This document shows positions 16,487-24,609 of a stretch of 47,037 nucleotides of DNA, in pieces. The DNA lies in NCBI GenBank assembly GCA_024697595.1, contig JAILFK010000061.1:1-47037 (forward strand). The letters are read 5' to 3'. The position numbers and the translations under genes are program-made. Every line of letters starts with the position of its first letter. Position 1 is the first letter of the stretch. Under the pieces are notes generated by a model that was not told where the DNA came from, did no database searches, and was given only the letters and a program-made list of their open reading frames with translations. The stretch comes from Lachnospiraceae bacterium. GTDB lineage: Bacteria; Bacillota; Clostridia; Lachnospirales; Lachnospiraceae.

Positions 16487-18151
16487 TTACTTCAGCTCAA
16501 GGATAGCTCCACGGTTGCCGGATGTAACCATCTTGGCGTATCTTGCTGCGTAACCTGTTGTAACCTTTGGCTCTCTTGGCTGCCATTTAGCACGACGTGC
16601 TTCCATCTCCTCATCAGAAACTTTGATATCAAGCTTCATATTTGGAATATCGATTGAGATGATGTCACCTTCCTCAACCAAAGCAATTGGTCCTCCAACT
16701 GCTGCCTCCGGTGATACGTGTCCGATTGAAGCTCCTCTTGAAGCTCCTGAGAAACGTCCATCAGTGATAAGTGCCACTGAAGATCCAAGTCCCATTCCAG
16801 CAATTGCTGATGTAGGATTAAGCATTTCTCTCATTCCAGGGCCACCCTTTGGTCCCTCGTATCTGATGACAACAACATCACCTTCTACAATCTTGCCACC
16901 CTTGATTGCAGCAATAGCATCTTCCTCACACTCAAAGACTCTAGCTGGTCCCTCGTGTACCATCATTTCCTCAACAACGGCAGATCTCTTGACAACAGAA
17001 CCATCTGGTGCCAGGTTACCCTTTAACACTGCAAGTCCACCTGTCTTGGAATATGGATTGTCAAGTGGTCTGATAACCTCTGGATTTCTATTTTTAGCAC
17101 CTGATATTGCCTCACCGATTGTCTTACCTGTTACAGTCATACAATCAAGATTCAATAGATCAAGTTCCTTTAACTCATTCATTACCGCATATACACCACC
17201 GGCCTCATTTAAGTCCTCCATATATGTAGGACCTGCTGGAGCAAGGTGACATAAGTTTGGTGTCTTCTCTGAAATAGGATTGGCAAATGCAATATCAAAA
17301 TCAAATCCTATCTCATGAGCGATAGCTGGCAAATGAAGCATAGAGTTTGTAGAGCATCCAAGTGCCATATCTACTGTAAGTGCATTGAGCACTGCTTCCT
17401 TTGTCATGATATCTCTAGCGCGGATATTTTTATTGTACATATCCATAACCGCATAACCTGCCATCTTGGCAAGACGAATTCTCTCTGAGTAAACTGCAGG
17501 GATTGTTCCATTTCCAGGAAGTCCCATTCCAAGTGCCTCTGTAAGGCAGTTCATAGAATTTGCAGTGTACATTCCCGAACATGAACCACATGTTGGGCAA
17601 GTCTTTCTCTCGTACTCCAATACATCACACTCTGTCATTGTTCCAGCTGCATATGAACCAACAGCCTCAAACATAGATGAAAGTGATGTCTTGTGACCAT
17701 GAACATGACCTGCAAGCATTGGACCACCTGACACAAATACTGTTGGCAAGTTAAGTCTTGCTGCTGCCATAAGAAGTCCTGGCACGTTCTTGTCACAGTT
17801 TGGCACCATAACAAGTGCATCAAACTGATGAGCGATAGCCATACACTCTGTGGAATCAGCAATCAAGTCTCTTGTTACAAGAGAGTACTTCATTCCCACA
17901 TGTCCCATAGCAATTCCGTCACATACTGCAATTGCTGGGAAAACTACTGGAACACCACCGGCCTCAGCAACTCCCATCTTTACAGCATCAACAATTTTAT
18001 CAATATTGATATGGCCTGGCACTATCTCGTTGTACGAACTTACAATACCTACCATTGGTTTTTTCATCTCATCGCCTGTAAAACCCAAAGCGTTAAATAA
18101 ACTTCTTGCTGGCGCCTGCTGCATACCAGCTCTTGCGTTATCACTTTGCAT
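16487..18151 (-). CDS. ilvD: Dihydroxy-acid dehydratase
   Basis: Iron-sulfur dehydratase that forms the 2-oxo acid precursors of valine and isoleucine. Iron-sulfur ligand cysteines are in [15 protein letters not shown] and [18 protein letters not shown]. The C-terminal [19 protein letters not shown] signature is present. Length is 554, as expected. The ATG at 18151 is favoured over a TTG six bases upstream, because the AGGAGG site is 8 nt from the ATG and too close to the TTG. leuB is 36 nt upstream. Confidence 0.96.
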   Translation of the reverse strand: MQSDNARAGMQQAPARSLFNALGFTGDEMKKPMVGIVSSYNEIVPGHINIDKIVDAVKMGVAEAGGVPVVFPAIAVCDGIAMGHVGMKYSLVTRDLIADSTECMAIAHQFDALVMVPNCDKNVPGLLMAAARLNLPTVFVSGGPMLAGHVHGHKTSLSSMFEAVGSYAAGTMTECDVLEYERKTCPTCGSCSGMYTANSMNCLTEALGMGLPGNGTIPAVYSERIRLAKMAGYAVMDMYNKNIRARDIMTKEAVLNALTVDMALGCSTNSMLHLPAIAHEIGFDFDIAFANPISEKTPNLCHLAPAGPTYMEDLNEAGGVYAVMNELKELDLLNLDCMTVTGKTIGEAISGAKNRNPEVIRPLDNPYSKTGGLAVLKGNLAPDGSVVKRSAVVEEMMVHEGPARVFECEEDAIAAIKGGKIVEGDVVVIRYEGPKGGPGMREMLNPTSAIAGMGLGSSVALITDGRFSGASRGASIGHVSPEAAVGGPIALVEEGDIISIDIPNMKLDIKVSDEEMEARRAKWQPREPKVTTGYAARYAKMVTSGNRGAILELK

Positions 18152-18187
18152 AATCAATTCCTCCTAAAATATATTTATAAAATACTC

Positions 18188-19288
18188 TTATAATCTCTCA
18201 ACAATTAAATCGCCCATCTGAACTGTACCCACCTGAGTAACCTGTCCCTTTTTATCATCTTCCTGAGGCATAATATCAATTGTTCTATATCCATCTTTCA
18301 AAACCTGCTTAACAGCATTTTCAATAGCATCTGCTTCCGCATCAAGATCAAAACTATATCTAAGCATCATTGCTGCAGATAAAATAGTTGCTATTGGATT
18401 GGCAATTCCCTTGCCTGCAATGTCAGGTGCAGAACCGCCACTTGGCTCATACAAGCCAAATTTAGTCTCATTTAAACTGGCTGATGAAAGCATTCCGATG
18501 GAACCTGTCACCATACTAGCTTCGTCAGATAAAATATCTCCAAACATATTCTCAGTCAAAATAACATCGAACTGCTTTGGATCTTTTACCAACTGCATTG
18601 CGGCATTGTCCACAAGCATATGCTCGTAAGTCACCTCTGGATAATCCTTAGCAACTTCCTCGACAACCTTTCTCCAAAGTCTTGATGAATCGAGTACATT
18701 GGCCTTGTCCACTGATGTAACCTTCTTGCGACGCTTCATAGCAATATCAAATCCGCGCTTAGCAATTCGTCTAATCTCATCTTCGTTGTATGTCAAAGTA
18801 TCACAGGCTGTCATAACACCATCCACTTCTTTTGTGCTTCTCTCGCCAAAGTACAAACCACCAGTGAGCTCTCTCATAATCATCATGTCAAATCCATCAC
18901 CGATTATGTCATCTCGAAGTGGACATGCAGCCTTGAGTTCCTCGTACAAGTATGCAGGTCTTAAATTAGCAAATAGATTAAGAGCTTTGCGAATCTTCAA
19001 AAGTCCTGCCTCTGGGCGTAACTCTGGAGCCAACTTATACCATGGAGATGTGGCTGTGTTTCCACCAATGGAACCCATAAGCACAGCATCCGAGGATTTT
19101 GCCTGTGCAATAGCCTCCTCTGTTAATGGTACACCTGTTGCATCGATGGAACATCCTCCCATCAAAATCTCCTCGTAGTTGAAAGTATGTCCATATTTTT
19201 CTGCGATAGCATCCAAAACCTTCACCGCTTCTGTTACTATCTCTGGACCAATACCGTCACCGCGAATTACACCAATCTTGTAACTCAT
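18188..19288 (-). CDS. leuB: 3-isopropylmalate dehydrogenase
   Basis: NAD-dependent oxidative decarboxylase of leucine synthesis. The sequence begins with [14 protein letters not shown], has the substrate loop [15 protein letters not shown], the metal-binding aspartates in [19 protein letters not shown], and the NAD-specific [16 protein letters not shown]. Length 366 is normal. It is the first gene after a promoter-like sequence at 19360-19388, and so probably heads leuB-ilvD-ilvB-serC-serA. No leuA or leuCD is present here, so the rest of the pathway must be elsewhere. Confidence 0.96.
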   Translation of the reverse strand: MSYKIGVIRGDGIGPEIVTEAVKVLDAIAEKYGHTFNYEEILMGGCSIDATGVPLTEEAIAQAKSSDAVLMGSIGGNTATSPWYKLAPELRPEAGLLKIRKALNLFANLRPAYLYEELKAACPLRDDIIGDGFDMMIMRELTGGLYFGERSTKEVDGVMTACDTLTYNEDEIRRIAKRGFDIAMKRRKKVTSVDKANVLDSSRLWRKVVEEVAKDYPEVTYEHMLVDNAAMQLVKDPKQFDVILTENMFGDILSDEASMVTGSIGMLSSASLNETKFGLYEPSGGSAPDIAGKGIANPIATILSAAMMLRYSFDLDAEADAIENAVKQVLKDGYRTIDIMPQEDDKKGQVTQVGTVQMGDLIVERL

Positions 19289-19359
19289 TTCAATACTTCC
19301 TTTCCTGTAAAATGTATTTAAAAAATAGACTATCTTCTTATGATAAACTATACTTCACT

Positions 19360-19388
19360 ATAATAAAGTATTTAAACAACATATTCAA
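19360..19388 (-). promoter_or_regulatory. Likely promoter of the leuB-ilvD-ilvB-serCA run
   Basis: Minus strand: TTGAAT (19383-19388), 17-nt spacer, TATTAT (19360-19365), about 70 nt upstream of leuB and directly downstream of the thrH terminator. I see no T-box or leader peptide in the leader. Confidence 0.6.
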
Positions 19389-19402
19389 TAAACAAATATA
19401 TA

Positions 19403-19435
19403 CAAAAAACCACCTAATCAAAGCAATTAGGTGGT
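19403..19435 (-). terminator. Rho-independent terminator after thrH
   Basis: Perfect 10-bp stem ACCACCTAAT/ATTAGGTGGT with a 7-nt loop, followed on the minus strand by TTTTTTG. It ends the cysK-rrf2-thrH transcript. Confidence 0.88.
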
Positions 19436-19455
19436 CATTTTTACACTATTTATGT

Positions 19456-20058
19456 TTAATCTAGTACTTTTTCGATTGCATGTAATAAATCATCATACTC
19501 TTCAAAAGCTTCGTACTGTGGATAATCCTTTTTAATAGACTCTGTGCTTCTAAACAAAAATCCAGCTTTACTAGCCTCAATCATGCCCAAATCATTGAAG
19601 CTATCACCTGATGCGATAGTCTCAAATCCGCATGACTGCAAAGCTTTTACAGTTGTATACTTAGACTTTTCACAACGCATTCTAAAGCCAGTAACCTCAC
19701 CGCTTTCAGCAACGATAAGTTCGTTACAGAAAATAGTAGGCCATCCCAACTTCTCCATAAGTGGCTTTGCAAACTGTGTAAATGTATCACTGATGATAAT
19801 AACCTGAGTCTTCTCTCTCAAAGCATCTAAGAACTCTCTAGCTCCTGGAAGTGGATCAATCTTGGCAATTGTTGCCTGAATCTCCTTCAATCCCAAGCCA
19901 TGCTCCTTTAATACTTCTAGTCTCCAGTTCATTAATTTATCGTAATCAGGCTCATCTCTTGTTGTCTTCTTAAGCTCTGGAATGCCACTCTCCTCTGCAA
20001 AAGCAATCCATATTTCAGGCACCAATACGCCCTCTAAATCTAAACATACAACGTCCAT
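19456..20058 (-). CDS. thrH: Phosphoserine phosphatase / homoserine phosphotransferase, ThrH type
   Basis: HAD-superfamily enzyme that removes phosphate from phosphoserine and, in characterised ThrH, can transfer it to homoserine. The 200-residue protein begins CLDLEGVLVPEIWIAFAEES, which is the ThrH form of HAD motif I (DLEG rather than DxDGT). Motif II is IIISDTF and motif III/IV is ASGDSFNDLGM. Start 20058 is chosen for its GAAGGAGA site and match to the ThrH N-terminus. With serA and serC downstream, it would complete serine synthesis; no separate serB is in the window. A terminator follows directly. Confidence 0.9.
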   Translation of the reverse strand: MDVVCLDLEGVLVPEIWIAFAEESGIPELKKTTRDEPDYDKLMNWRLEVLKEHGLGLKEIQATIAKIDPLPGAREFLDALREKTQVIIISDTFTQFAKPLMEKLGWPTIFCNELIVAESGEVTGFRMRCEKSKYTTVKALQSCGFETIASGDSFNDLGMIEASKAGFLFRSTESIKKDYPQYEAFEEYDDLLHAIEKVLD

Positions 20059-20170
20059 TAAAATAATCTCCTTCAAATAACATTTTTTCATGTAGGTTTC
20101 GCCTTGATATTTTAAAGCAAAACAGCCACAAAAAATATTACCCTACTTCCTAGAATAATTCAATTATTTT

Positions 20171-20569
20171 TTATAGCAAATCCGCTAAAGTTGTGTTGTC
20201 TATCACATCATTTATGGCACCCTCTAACTTTTTCCAGAACACAACTGTTTTGCAATCATCTGCCCTGTCGCATTTCTCCGCCGACTTTTCTAAACATGCC
20301 ACCGGCGCCATCTCGCCCTCGGTAAGCCTCAAAATCATACCCATGGTATACTCCTCTGGTTTTTTGGTTAGTAAATAACCACCCTGTGGTCCTCTGACAC
20401 TTCTCACATATCCTGCTTTATTTAGTGCAGCCACCACCTGCTCTAAATATTTATCAGATATCTCCTGTCGCGCAGCCACTTCCTTTATTCTCACGGGTTT
20501 CCCGTCACTATGCACCGCCAAATCCAACATAAATCTAATGGCATATCTGCCCCTGGTTGAAACTTTCAT
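20171..20569 (-). CDS. Rrf2-family transcriptional regulator (CymR/IscR-like)
   Basis: A 132-residue winged-helix regulator: MKVSTRGRYAIRFMLDLAVH at the N-terminus, recognition region ISDKYLEQVVAALNKAGYVRSVRGPQGGYLL, and a C-terminal C-x7-C-x5-C cluster (CLEKSAEKCDRADDC) at the position where IscR-type members bind an Fe-S cluster. CymR, which lacks such a cluster, controls cysteine metabolism with CysK in Bacillus; here the gene directly follows cysK. So it may sense Fe-S status, cysteine status or both. Candidate operators are at 20622-20644 and 21674-21689. Confidence 0.92.
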   Translation of the reverse strand: MKVSTRGRYAIRFMLDLAVHSDGKPVRIKEVAARQEISDKYLEQVVAALNKAGYVRSVRGPQGGYLLTKKPEEYTMGMILRLTEGEMAPVACLEKSAEKCDRADDCKTVVFWKKLEGAINDVIDNTTLADLL

Positions 20570-20621
20570 ATTTTCTCCTTAATCAGAAATCATTCCACTC
20601 GACAAATCAATTTATCCATCT

Positions 20622-20644
20622 GGTTTATTTGTATTTTATAAACC
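20622..20644. promoter_or_regulatory. Inverted repeat between cysK and the Rrf2 gene
   Basis: Perfect arms GGTTTAT and ATAAACC are separated by 9 nt (23 bp in all), a size typical of Rrf2-family operators. A TTGACA (minus, 20649-20654) overlaps the cysK stop just upstream, but no convincing -10 follows. An autoregulatory site is possible. Confidence 0.35.
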
Positions 20645-20650
20645 TATTTG

Positions 20651-21586
20651 TCAATCCGCGAATAGCGCTGTTGACAGATATCTATCGCCTGAATCCGGAA
20701 GCAAAACTACTATCTTTTTACCTTTATTCTCAGGTCTTTTAGCAAGTATCACTGCCGCTTTTAGTGCAGCACCTGATGAGATACCAACCATGGCTCCCTC
20801 AGTTTTGGCAAATCTTTTGCCCTCTGCATAGGACTCCTCATTTGTAATTGTAATAACCTCGTCATAGACTTTAGTATCCAAAATACTTGGTATAAAACCA
20901 GCTCCAATTCCTTGAATATCGTGAGCCCCAGCTTCCTTTCTAGACAAAACTGCACTAGTTGCCGGTTCCACCGCGACAACCTGCACATCAGGATTTTGCT
21001 TTTTTAAATATCTACCCACACCTGTGATTGTTCCACCAGTTCCAACTCCTGCCACAAAAATATCAACTTTTCCCTCTGTCTGATCCCAGATTTCCGGACC
21101 AGTTGAAGCCTCATGAGCTGCAGGATTCGCCTCGTTAACAAACTGTCCAAGAACTATTGAATTTGGAATCTCCTTGTGAATCTCCTCTGCTTTTTCAATG
21201 GCTCCCGCCATGCCCTTGGAACCATCTGTCAAAACAAGTTCGGCGCCATATGCCTTAAGCAAAGTTCTTCTCTCCTCTGACATAGTTTCAGGCAATGTGA
21301 TAATGGTCTTGTAACCCTTTACCGCAGCAGCTGAAGCAATGCCAATTCCAGTATTTCCAGAAGTTGGCTCTATTAAAGTAGCCCCCTCTTTAATAAGGCC
21401 TCTCTCCTCAGCATCCTCGATCATTTTAAGTCCCACTCTATCCTTGGTAGATCCTGCCGGATTTAAATACTCCAATTTTGCCAGCAAAGTCACATCCTGC
21501 GCCCCTGCTGATTCAGCATATCTATCTGCCTTTAAAAGCGGTGTATTTCCTATTAATTCAGTCACATCATTTATTATCTTACTCAT
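20651..21586 (-). CDS. cysK: Cysteine synthase A (O-acetylserine sulfhydrylase)
   Basis: PLP enzyme that makes cysteine from O-acetylserine and sulfide. The PLP lysine is in NPAGSTKDRVGLKMI (about residue 42), followed by the TSGNTGIGIASAAAVKG substrate loop, the phosphate loop GTGTGGTITGVGRYLK and GISSGAALKAA. Length is 311. The start at 21586 (MSKIINDVTELIGNTPLL) matches the family. The only strong Shine-Dalgarno (AAAGGAG) is about 35 nt upstream, with a small hairpin between it and the ATG, which is unusual. It is followed by the Rrf2 regulator and thrH. Confidence 0.95.
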   Translation of the reverse strand: MSKIINDVTELIGNTPLLKADRYAESAGAQDVTLLAKLEYLNPAGSTKDRVGLKMIEDAEERGLIKEGATLIEPTSGNTGIGIASAAAVKGYKTIITLPETMSEERRTLLKAYGAELVLTDGSKGMAGAIEKAEEIHKEIPNSIVLGQFVNEANPAAHEASTGPEIWDQTEGKVDIFVAGVGTGGTITGVGRYLKKQNPDVQVVAVEPATSAVLSRKEAGAHDIQGIGAGFIPSILDTKVYDEVITITNEESYAEGKRFAKTEGAMVGISSGAALKAAVILAKRPENKGKKIVVLLPDSGDRYLSTALFAD

Positions 21587-21598
21587 ATTTTTACTCGT

Positions 21599-21618
21599 TC
21601 CAATCTCTTGAAATTGGA
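21599..21618 (-). promoter_or_regulatory. Small stem-loop between the Shine-Dalgarno-like site and the cysK start
   Basis: TCCAAT and ATTGGA arms with an 8-nt loop lie between AAAGGAG and the cysK ATG. If folded, the stem would shorten the effective distance between site and start. Confidence 0.3.
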
Positions 21619-21673
21619 TATTCTCCTTTCCTGAAATATGTAAAATATTTATCATCTAACTCTTAAACCCCTG

Positions 21674-21689
21674 TATTCCTAGTGGAATA
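21674..21689. promoter_or_regulatory. Palindromic operator candidate in the cysK / DtxR-like intergenic region
   Basis: TATTCCTAGTGGAATA is a 6-4-6 palindrome about 90 nt upstream of cysK. It resembles the GGAAT half-site of CymR operators in Bacillus/Staphylococcus, and a CymR/IscR-like gene is in the operon. It could equally be a site for the divergent DtxR-like regulator. Confidence 0.4.
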
Positions 21690-21770
21690 ATAGGATATAA
21701 AAAATTATAGTTTTTTATGTATTATTTGTCAAACAAACTTCTGTTAGTGGCTTCTAATCGGATTTTATGG

Positions 21771-21779
21771 TATTATAAT
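21771..21779 (+). promoter_or_regulatory. -10 region of the DtxR-like gene
   Basis: TATTATAAT preceded by TGG gives an extended -10 (TGn-TATTAT). No good -35 is present. It is about 28 nt upstream of the start codon, just ahead of the GGAGG site. Confidence 0.45.
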
Positions 21780-21806
21780 AAAAATGTTTTGGAGGTTTAT
21801 CGCGTT

Positions 21807-22193
21807 ATGAAAACACCAGTAAATGAATCAGCAGAAAACTATTTAGAGACAATACTTATATTAAGCCAGAGATTACCTGTGGTACGTTCGGTAGATATTG
21901 CAAATGAATTAGAATTCAAAAAATCCAGCGTAAGTATCGCAATGAAAAATCTCCGTGAAAAGAAGCAGATTGTCGTTTCAGATACAGGATATATCACTTT
22001 AACTGATGAGGGCAAAAAAATTGCAGAGACAATCTATGAGCGTCATCAATTTTTCTCTACAGCTCTTATGAAACTAGGAGTTGACGAAGAAACAGCTGCA
22101 GAAGATGCATGTAGAATTGAGCACGTCATAAGTGCAGAAAGTTTTGCCGCAATCAAAAAATACTGCTACGACCACGGCATTATGCAAGAATAA
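21807..22193 (+). CDS. Iron/metal-dependent transcriptional regulator, DtxR/MntR family
   Basis: A compact 128-residue member: HTH domain (VRSVDIANELEFKKSSVSIAMKNLREKK) and dimerisation/metal domain, without the SH3-like tail of DtxR. The metal-site segment reads DACRIEHVIS, that is the Cys-x-x-Glu-His ligand set of DtxR/IdeR rather than the Glu-x-x-Glu-His of MntR. The upstream ERHQFF gives the usual His. The residue equivalent to DtxR Met10 seems to be Asn. Iron sensing is therefore more likely than manganese. ATG 21807 has GGAGG at 11 nt; the longer frame to 21717 would start upstream of the -10. Confidence 0.9.
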   Translation: MKTPVNESAENYLETILILSQRLPVVRSVDIANELEFKKSSVSIAMKNLREKKQIVVSDTGYITLTDEGKKIAETIYERHQFFSTALMKLGVDEETAAEDACRIEHVISAESFAAIKKYCYDHGIMQE

Positions 22194-22233
22194 CACAATG
22201 TTTTTCAATTAATAAATATGGCTTTAATAAAAA

Positions 22234-22299
22234 TAAAATCTGCCATGGCAATGATATTTTCTATTTCTGGATACATATCAACACCATGACAGATTTTTT
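22234..22299. terminator. Bidirectional terminator between convergent genes
   Basis: AAATCTGCCATGG and CCATGACAGATTT form an interrupted stem with a long loop. T-runs flank it on both strands (TTTTTTG on plus, TTTTATTTTT on minus). It lies between the ends of the DtxR-like and TPM-domain genes. Confidence 0.6.
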
Positions 22300-22342
22300 G
22301 TTTTAAAAATATTTCATATAAAATTTTGTTTTTAATGAACCC

Positions 22343-23206
22343 TTAGAAGCTGTGGCCGCCGCCGGACATTCCTCCACCGCCTCCGCCGCCATGGGATCCT
22401 CCTCCAGAGGAACCGCCTGAACTTTGATGGCGAGTCTTGTGTACAATAACATTCATTATAGTCGGAATTGTCGCTCCCACAAGAATAGCATTTACATTTA
22501 CACTATTTTTCATTTGCGCTGGAGCTGTTCCTCTAGGCAAGCTAATTCTTCTAGACGAAACCATCACAATATACATTATGAGAAATCCTAGTATCAGTCC
22601 CACCAATACAGCAACCACATATCTCATGGTTCTTCTGATTGGGGCATCATTTATCAATCTATCATAATCCTTATAAGTCTCAGATATACATTTGTAGTAA
22701 TCACCGTCACTGGCATACTTATATGTATTATTTGTAACGTCTAAAGCGTCATCATCAGATAACTTTTCTTTTAAACTTCCAGAGGCACCGCTATATATCT
22801 CACGTATATCCATATTTATAACAAATGCAGCACCAGGAGAATCTGCTCCAAAATTCTCACTATACAACTCTTCCATTTCCCTTTGCATAGAAGAAACATA
22901 GTAATCTTCTGTTGCTATTAAATAGTTATATGACTCATCCATCTGTTGCAACTGCTCTAAAAGACTTTGCTCCTCCTGGGATGTTAAAAGATCCGCTTGA
23001 TCTATAATCACCACATTATCAGATGCAATCCTACTATCTTCTGATGAATCTTGTCCATCTTCCGCTACAACTTGTTCCTCTTGGGATGTGGCTTCAACTT
23101 CAACTGTTCCCACAACATTTACCACAAAAAGCATAATGGCAAATATGGCTATAGCAGAGACTATATTCTTTTTATTAAATCTTGTTTTTAATTTATTATT
23201 TTGCAC
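22343..23206 (-). CDS. TPM-domain membrane protein (YdjH-like)
   Basis: The 287-residue protein has an N-terminal hydrophobic segment (IVSAIAIFAIMLFVVNVVG), a TPM domain (about residues 65-185, with DNVVIIDQADLLTSQEE at its start), a second transmembrane helix (YVVAVLVGLILGFLIMYIVM) and a Gly/Ser/His-rich tail (GGSSGGGSHGGGGGGGMSGG). This is the layout of Bacillus YdjH. The start is GTG, 11 nt inside the preceding gene, with GGAGGTGG upstream, so the pair is translationally coupled. TPM domains are thought to act at membranes; no activity can be read from the sequence. Confidence 0.85.
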   Translation of the reverse strand: MQNNKLKTRFNKKNIVSAIAIFAIMLFVVNVVGTVEVEATSQEEQVVAEDGQDSSEDSRIASDNVVIIDQADLLTSQEEQSLLEQLQQMDESYNYLIATEDYYVSSMQREMEELYSENFGADSPGAAFVINMDIREIYSGASGSLKEKLSDDDALDVTNNTYKYASDGDYYKCISETYKDYDRLINDAPIRRTMRYVVAVLVGLILGFLIMYIVMVSSRRISLPRGTAPAQMKNSVNVNAILVGATIPTIMNVIVHKTRHQSSGGSSGGGSHGGGGGGGMSGGGHSF

Positions 23207-24596
23207 GATCTAATCCACCTCCTGTCTTTGCATATTGAGGCACCGGATTAGTCGCATAGCGATTGTACTCACTAGCAGTACTAATCACACCTAGTAAAAG
23301 GGATATTAGAGACACTATCATTCCACCGTAATAAAAGATGTTTTGTGCTGGGTCAAGTATGGCAATTAATATACTTACCACTCCACCTATAAGACTAAAC
23401 AACACGCCTTTTAACACACGTTTTTCCTTAGGTCTCTCCTTCATTGACTCCTCTCTGTCATTCCAATAGCCCACATCATCAAGATGGTTTTCTTTTCTAT
23501 ATATCTTATTAGATTGATTGAAGGCTATAATAGTCATAATCAAAGAGGCAAAAAAGCATATAAATAAAGTATTCTTAATAGGGATACTTCCAAACATAAT
23601 CAAAAAAGCAACTATACAAATAGCTGAAGCCACAAGAGACGACTTAAAATATTTCCCTAAATCCACTGGGAAATCCGCATACATCTTACCAGTTTGCCCA
23701 TTGATCATTGTGTATGCCACACGATCATTTTTCTTTACTGTCAAAAACCAGATTGGAAGATATGCTCCAAAGACACCCTTGTATCTTTCCACCTGAGCAA
23801 CATCATTTTTCAACCGAGCATCCTTGGTCATCTTAAAACCTTGAAGTTCCTGCTCTGTAACAGAGGCAATAACTTTATTTGCCAAGTCGCCTTTCGCATT
23901 GTTTACATACAAATTTTCATCAACCGTACTGTTCTCTGCATAAAAACCAGCCATATAATTTGGATTAAAATCTTGCAAACCATCAAAGTAATATGGCTCC
24001 ACCTGTTTTGACACGGTATCGTCTAAGGTTTGGGAAGCATCATAAGGAATCTGTGCTTTTTCAACATTTACAGTGATGTTCACTTCCCCTTCCTCATGGT
24101 AATCATATGAACCAGAGGTGTAGTATTTATCAGCCTTGGCACGCACATCGCCATGGGCGTCAAAATCATACAACCAATACGGTGTATAAAGACCCACAAA
24201 TCGTTTCAAGCCCTCAGAACCCTTTAAGTCATCAGGCAAAAACTTAACTTTCTTCGTGGTCGTCTCATATATATTTTTACAATCTTCTTTTGATACAGAA
24301 AAAGGAATAATATAATCTGGATGTCCTTCCTTTGAAAAATGCTCTGCATTTATAATCTCATCACCACAATAAGGACAAAACTCCATACCATCTATATTGT
24401 CTGCTGTGATTTCACCACCGCAGTTTGGGCAAATAAACACACTCAAATTTAAAGTGCCATCTTCCTGCATAATTTCCTTGCTGGTATACTCCATTGGATT
24501 AAACAGGTTATCGCAAGATGTACACTTCATTTGCCCGCTTGTTGAATCAAAAACCAACTGTCCACCACAGGATGGACACGGAAATAAATTTGCCAT
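23196..24596 (-). CDS. Zinc-ribbon membrane protein (YdjG-like)
   Basis: The 466-residue protein starts with two zinc ribbons (CPSCGG...CTSCDN at about residues 7-30; CPNCGG...CPYCGD at about 56-79), a long soluble region, and four hydrophobic segments in the last 150 residues (for example SLVASAICIVAFLIMFG and LFSLIGGVVSILIAIL). Bacillus YdjG has the same zinc-ribbon plus membrane layout. The gene has a strong AGGAGGAG site, follows the SPFH gene by 13 nt, and overlaps the TPM gene by 11 nt, so the three form one unit. The biochemical role is unknown; it probably anchors a soluble partner at the membrane. Confidence 0.85.
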   Translation of the reverse strand: MANLFPCPSCGGQLVFDSTSGQMKCTSCDNLFNPMEYTSKEIMQEDGTLNLSVFICPNCGGEITADNIDGMEFCPYCGDEIINAEHFSKEGHPDYIIPFSVSKEDCKNIYETTTKKVKFLPDDLKGSEGLKRFVGLYTPYWLYDFDAHGDVRAKADKYYTSGSYDYHEEGEVNITVNVEKAQIPYDASQTLDDTVSKQVEPYYFDGLQDFNPNYMAGFYAENSTVDENLYVNNAKGDLANKVIASVTEQELQGFKMTKDARLKNDVAQVERYKGVFGAYLPIWFLTVKKNDRVAYTMINGQTGKMYADFPVDLGKYFKSSLVASAICIVAFLIMFGSIPIKNTLFICFFASLIMTIIAFNQSNKIYRKENHLDDVGYWNDREESMKERPKEKRVLKGVLFSLIGGVVSILIAILDPAQNIFYYGGMIVSLISLLLGVISTASEYNRYATNPVPQYAKTGGGLDRAK

Positions 24597-24609
24597 AACT
24601 CCTCCTGTA

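Noticed and set aside
16623..17249. 208-codon plus-strand open frame opposite ilvD
   Set aside because: Antisense shadow of ilvD with no start signals or recognisable motif.
18155..18157. TTG as the ilvD start
   Set aside because: It is only about 2 nt from the AGGAGG; the ATG at 18151 has ideal spacing.
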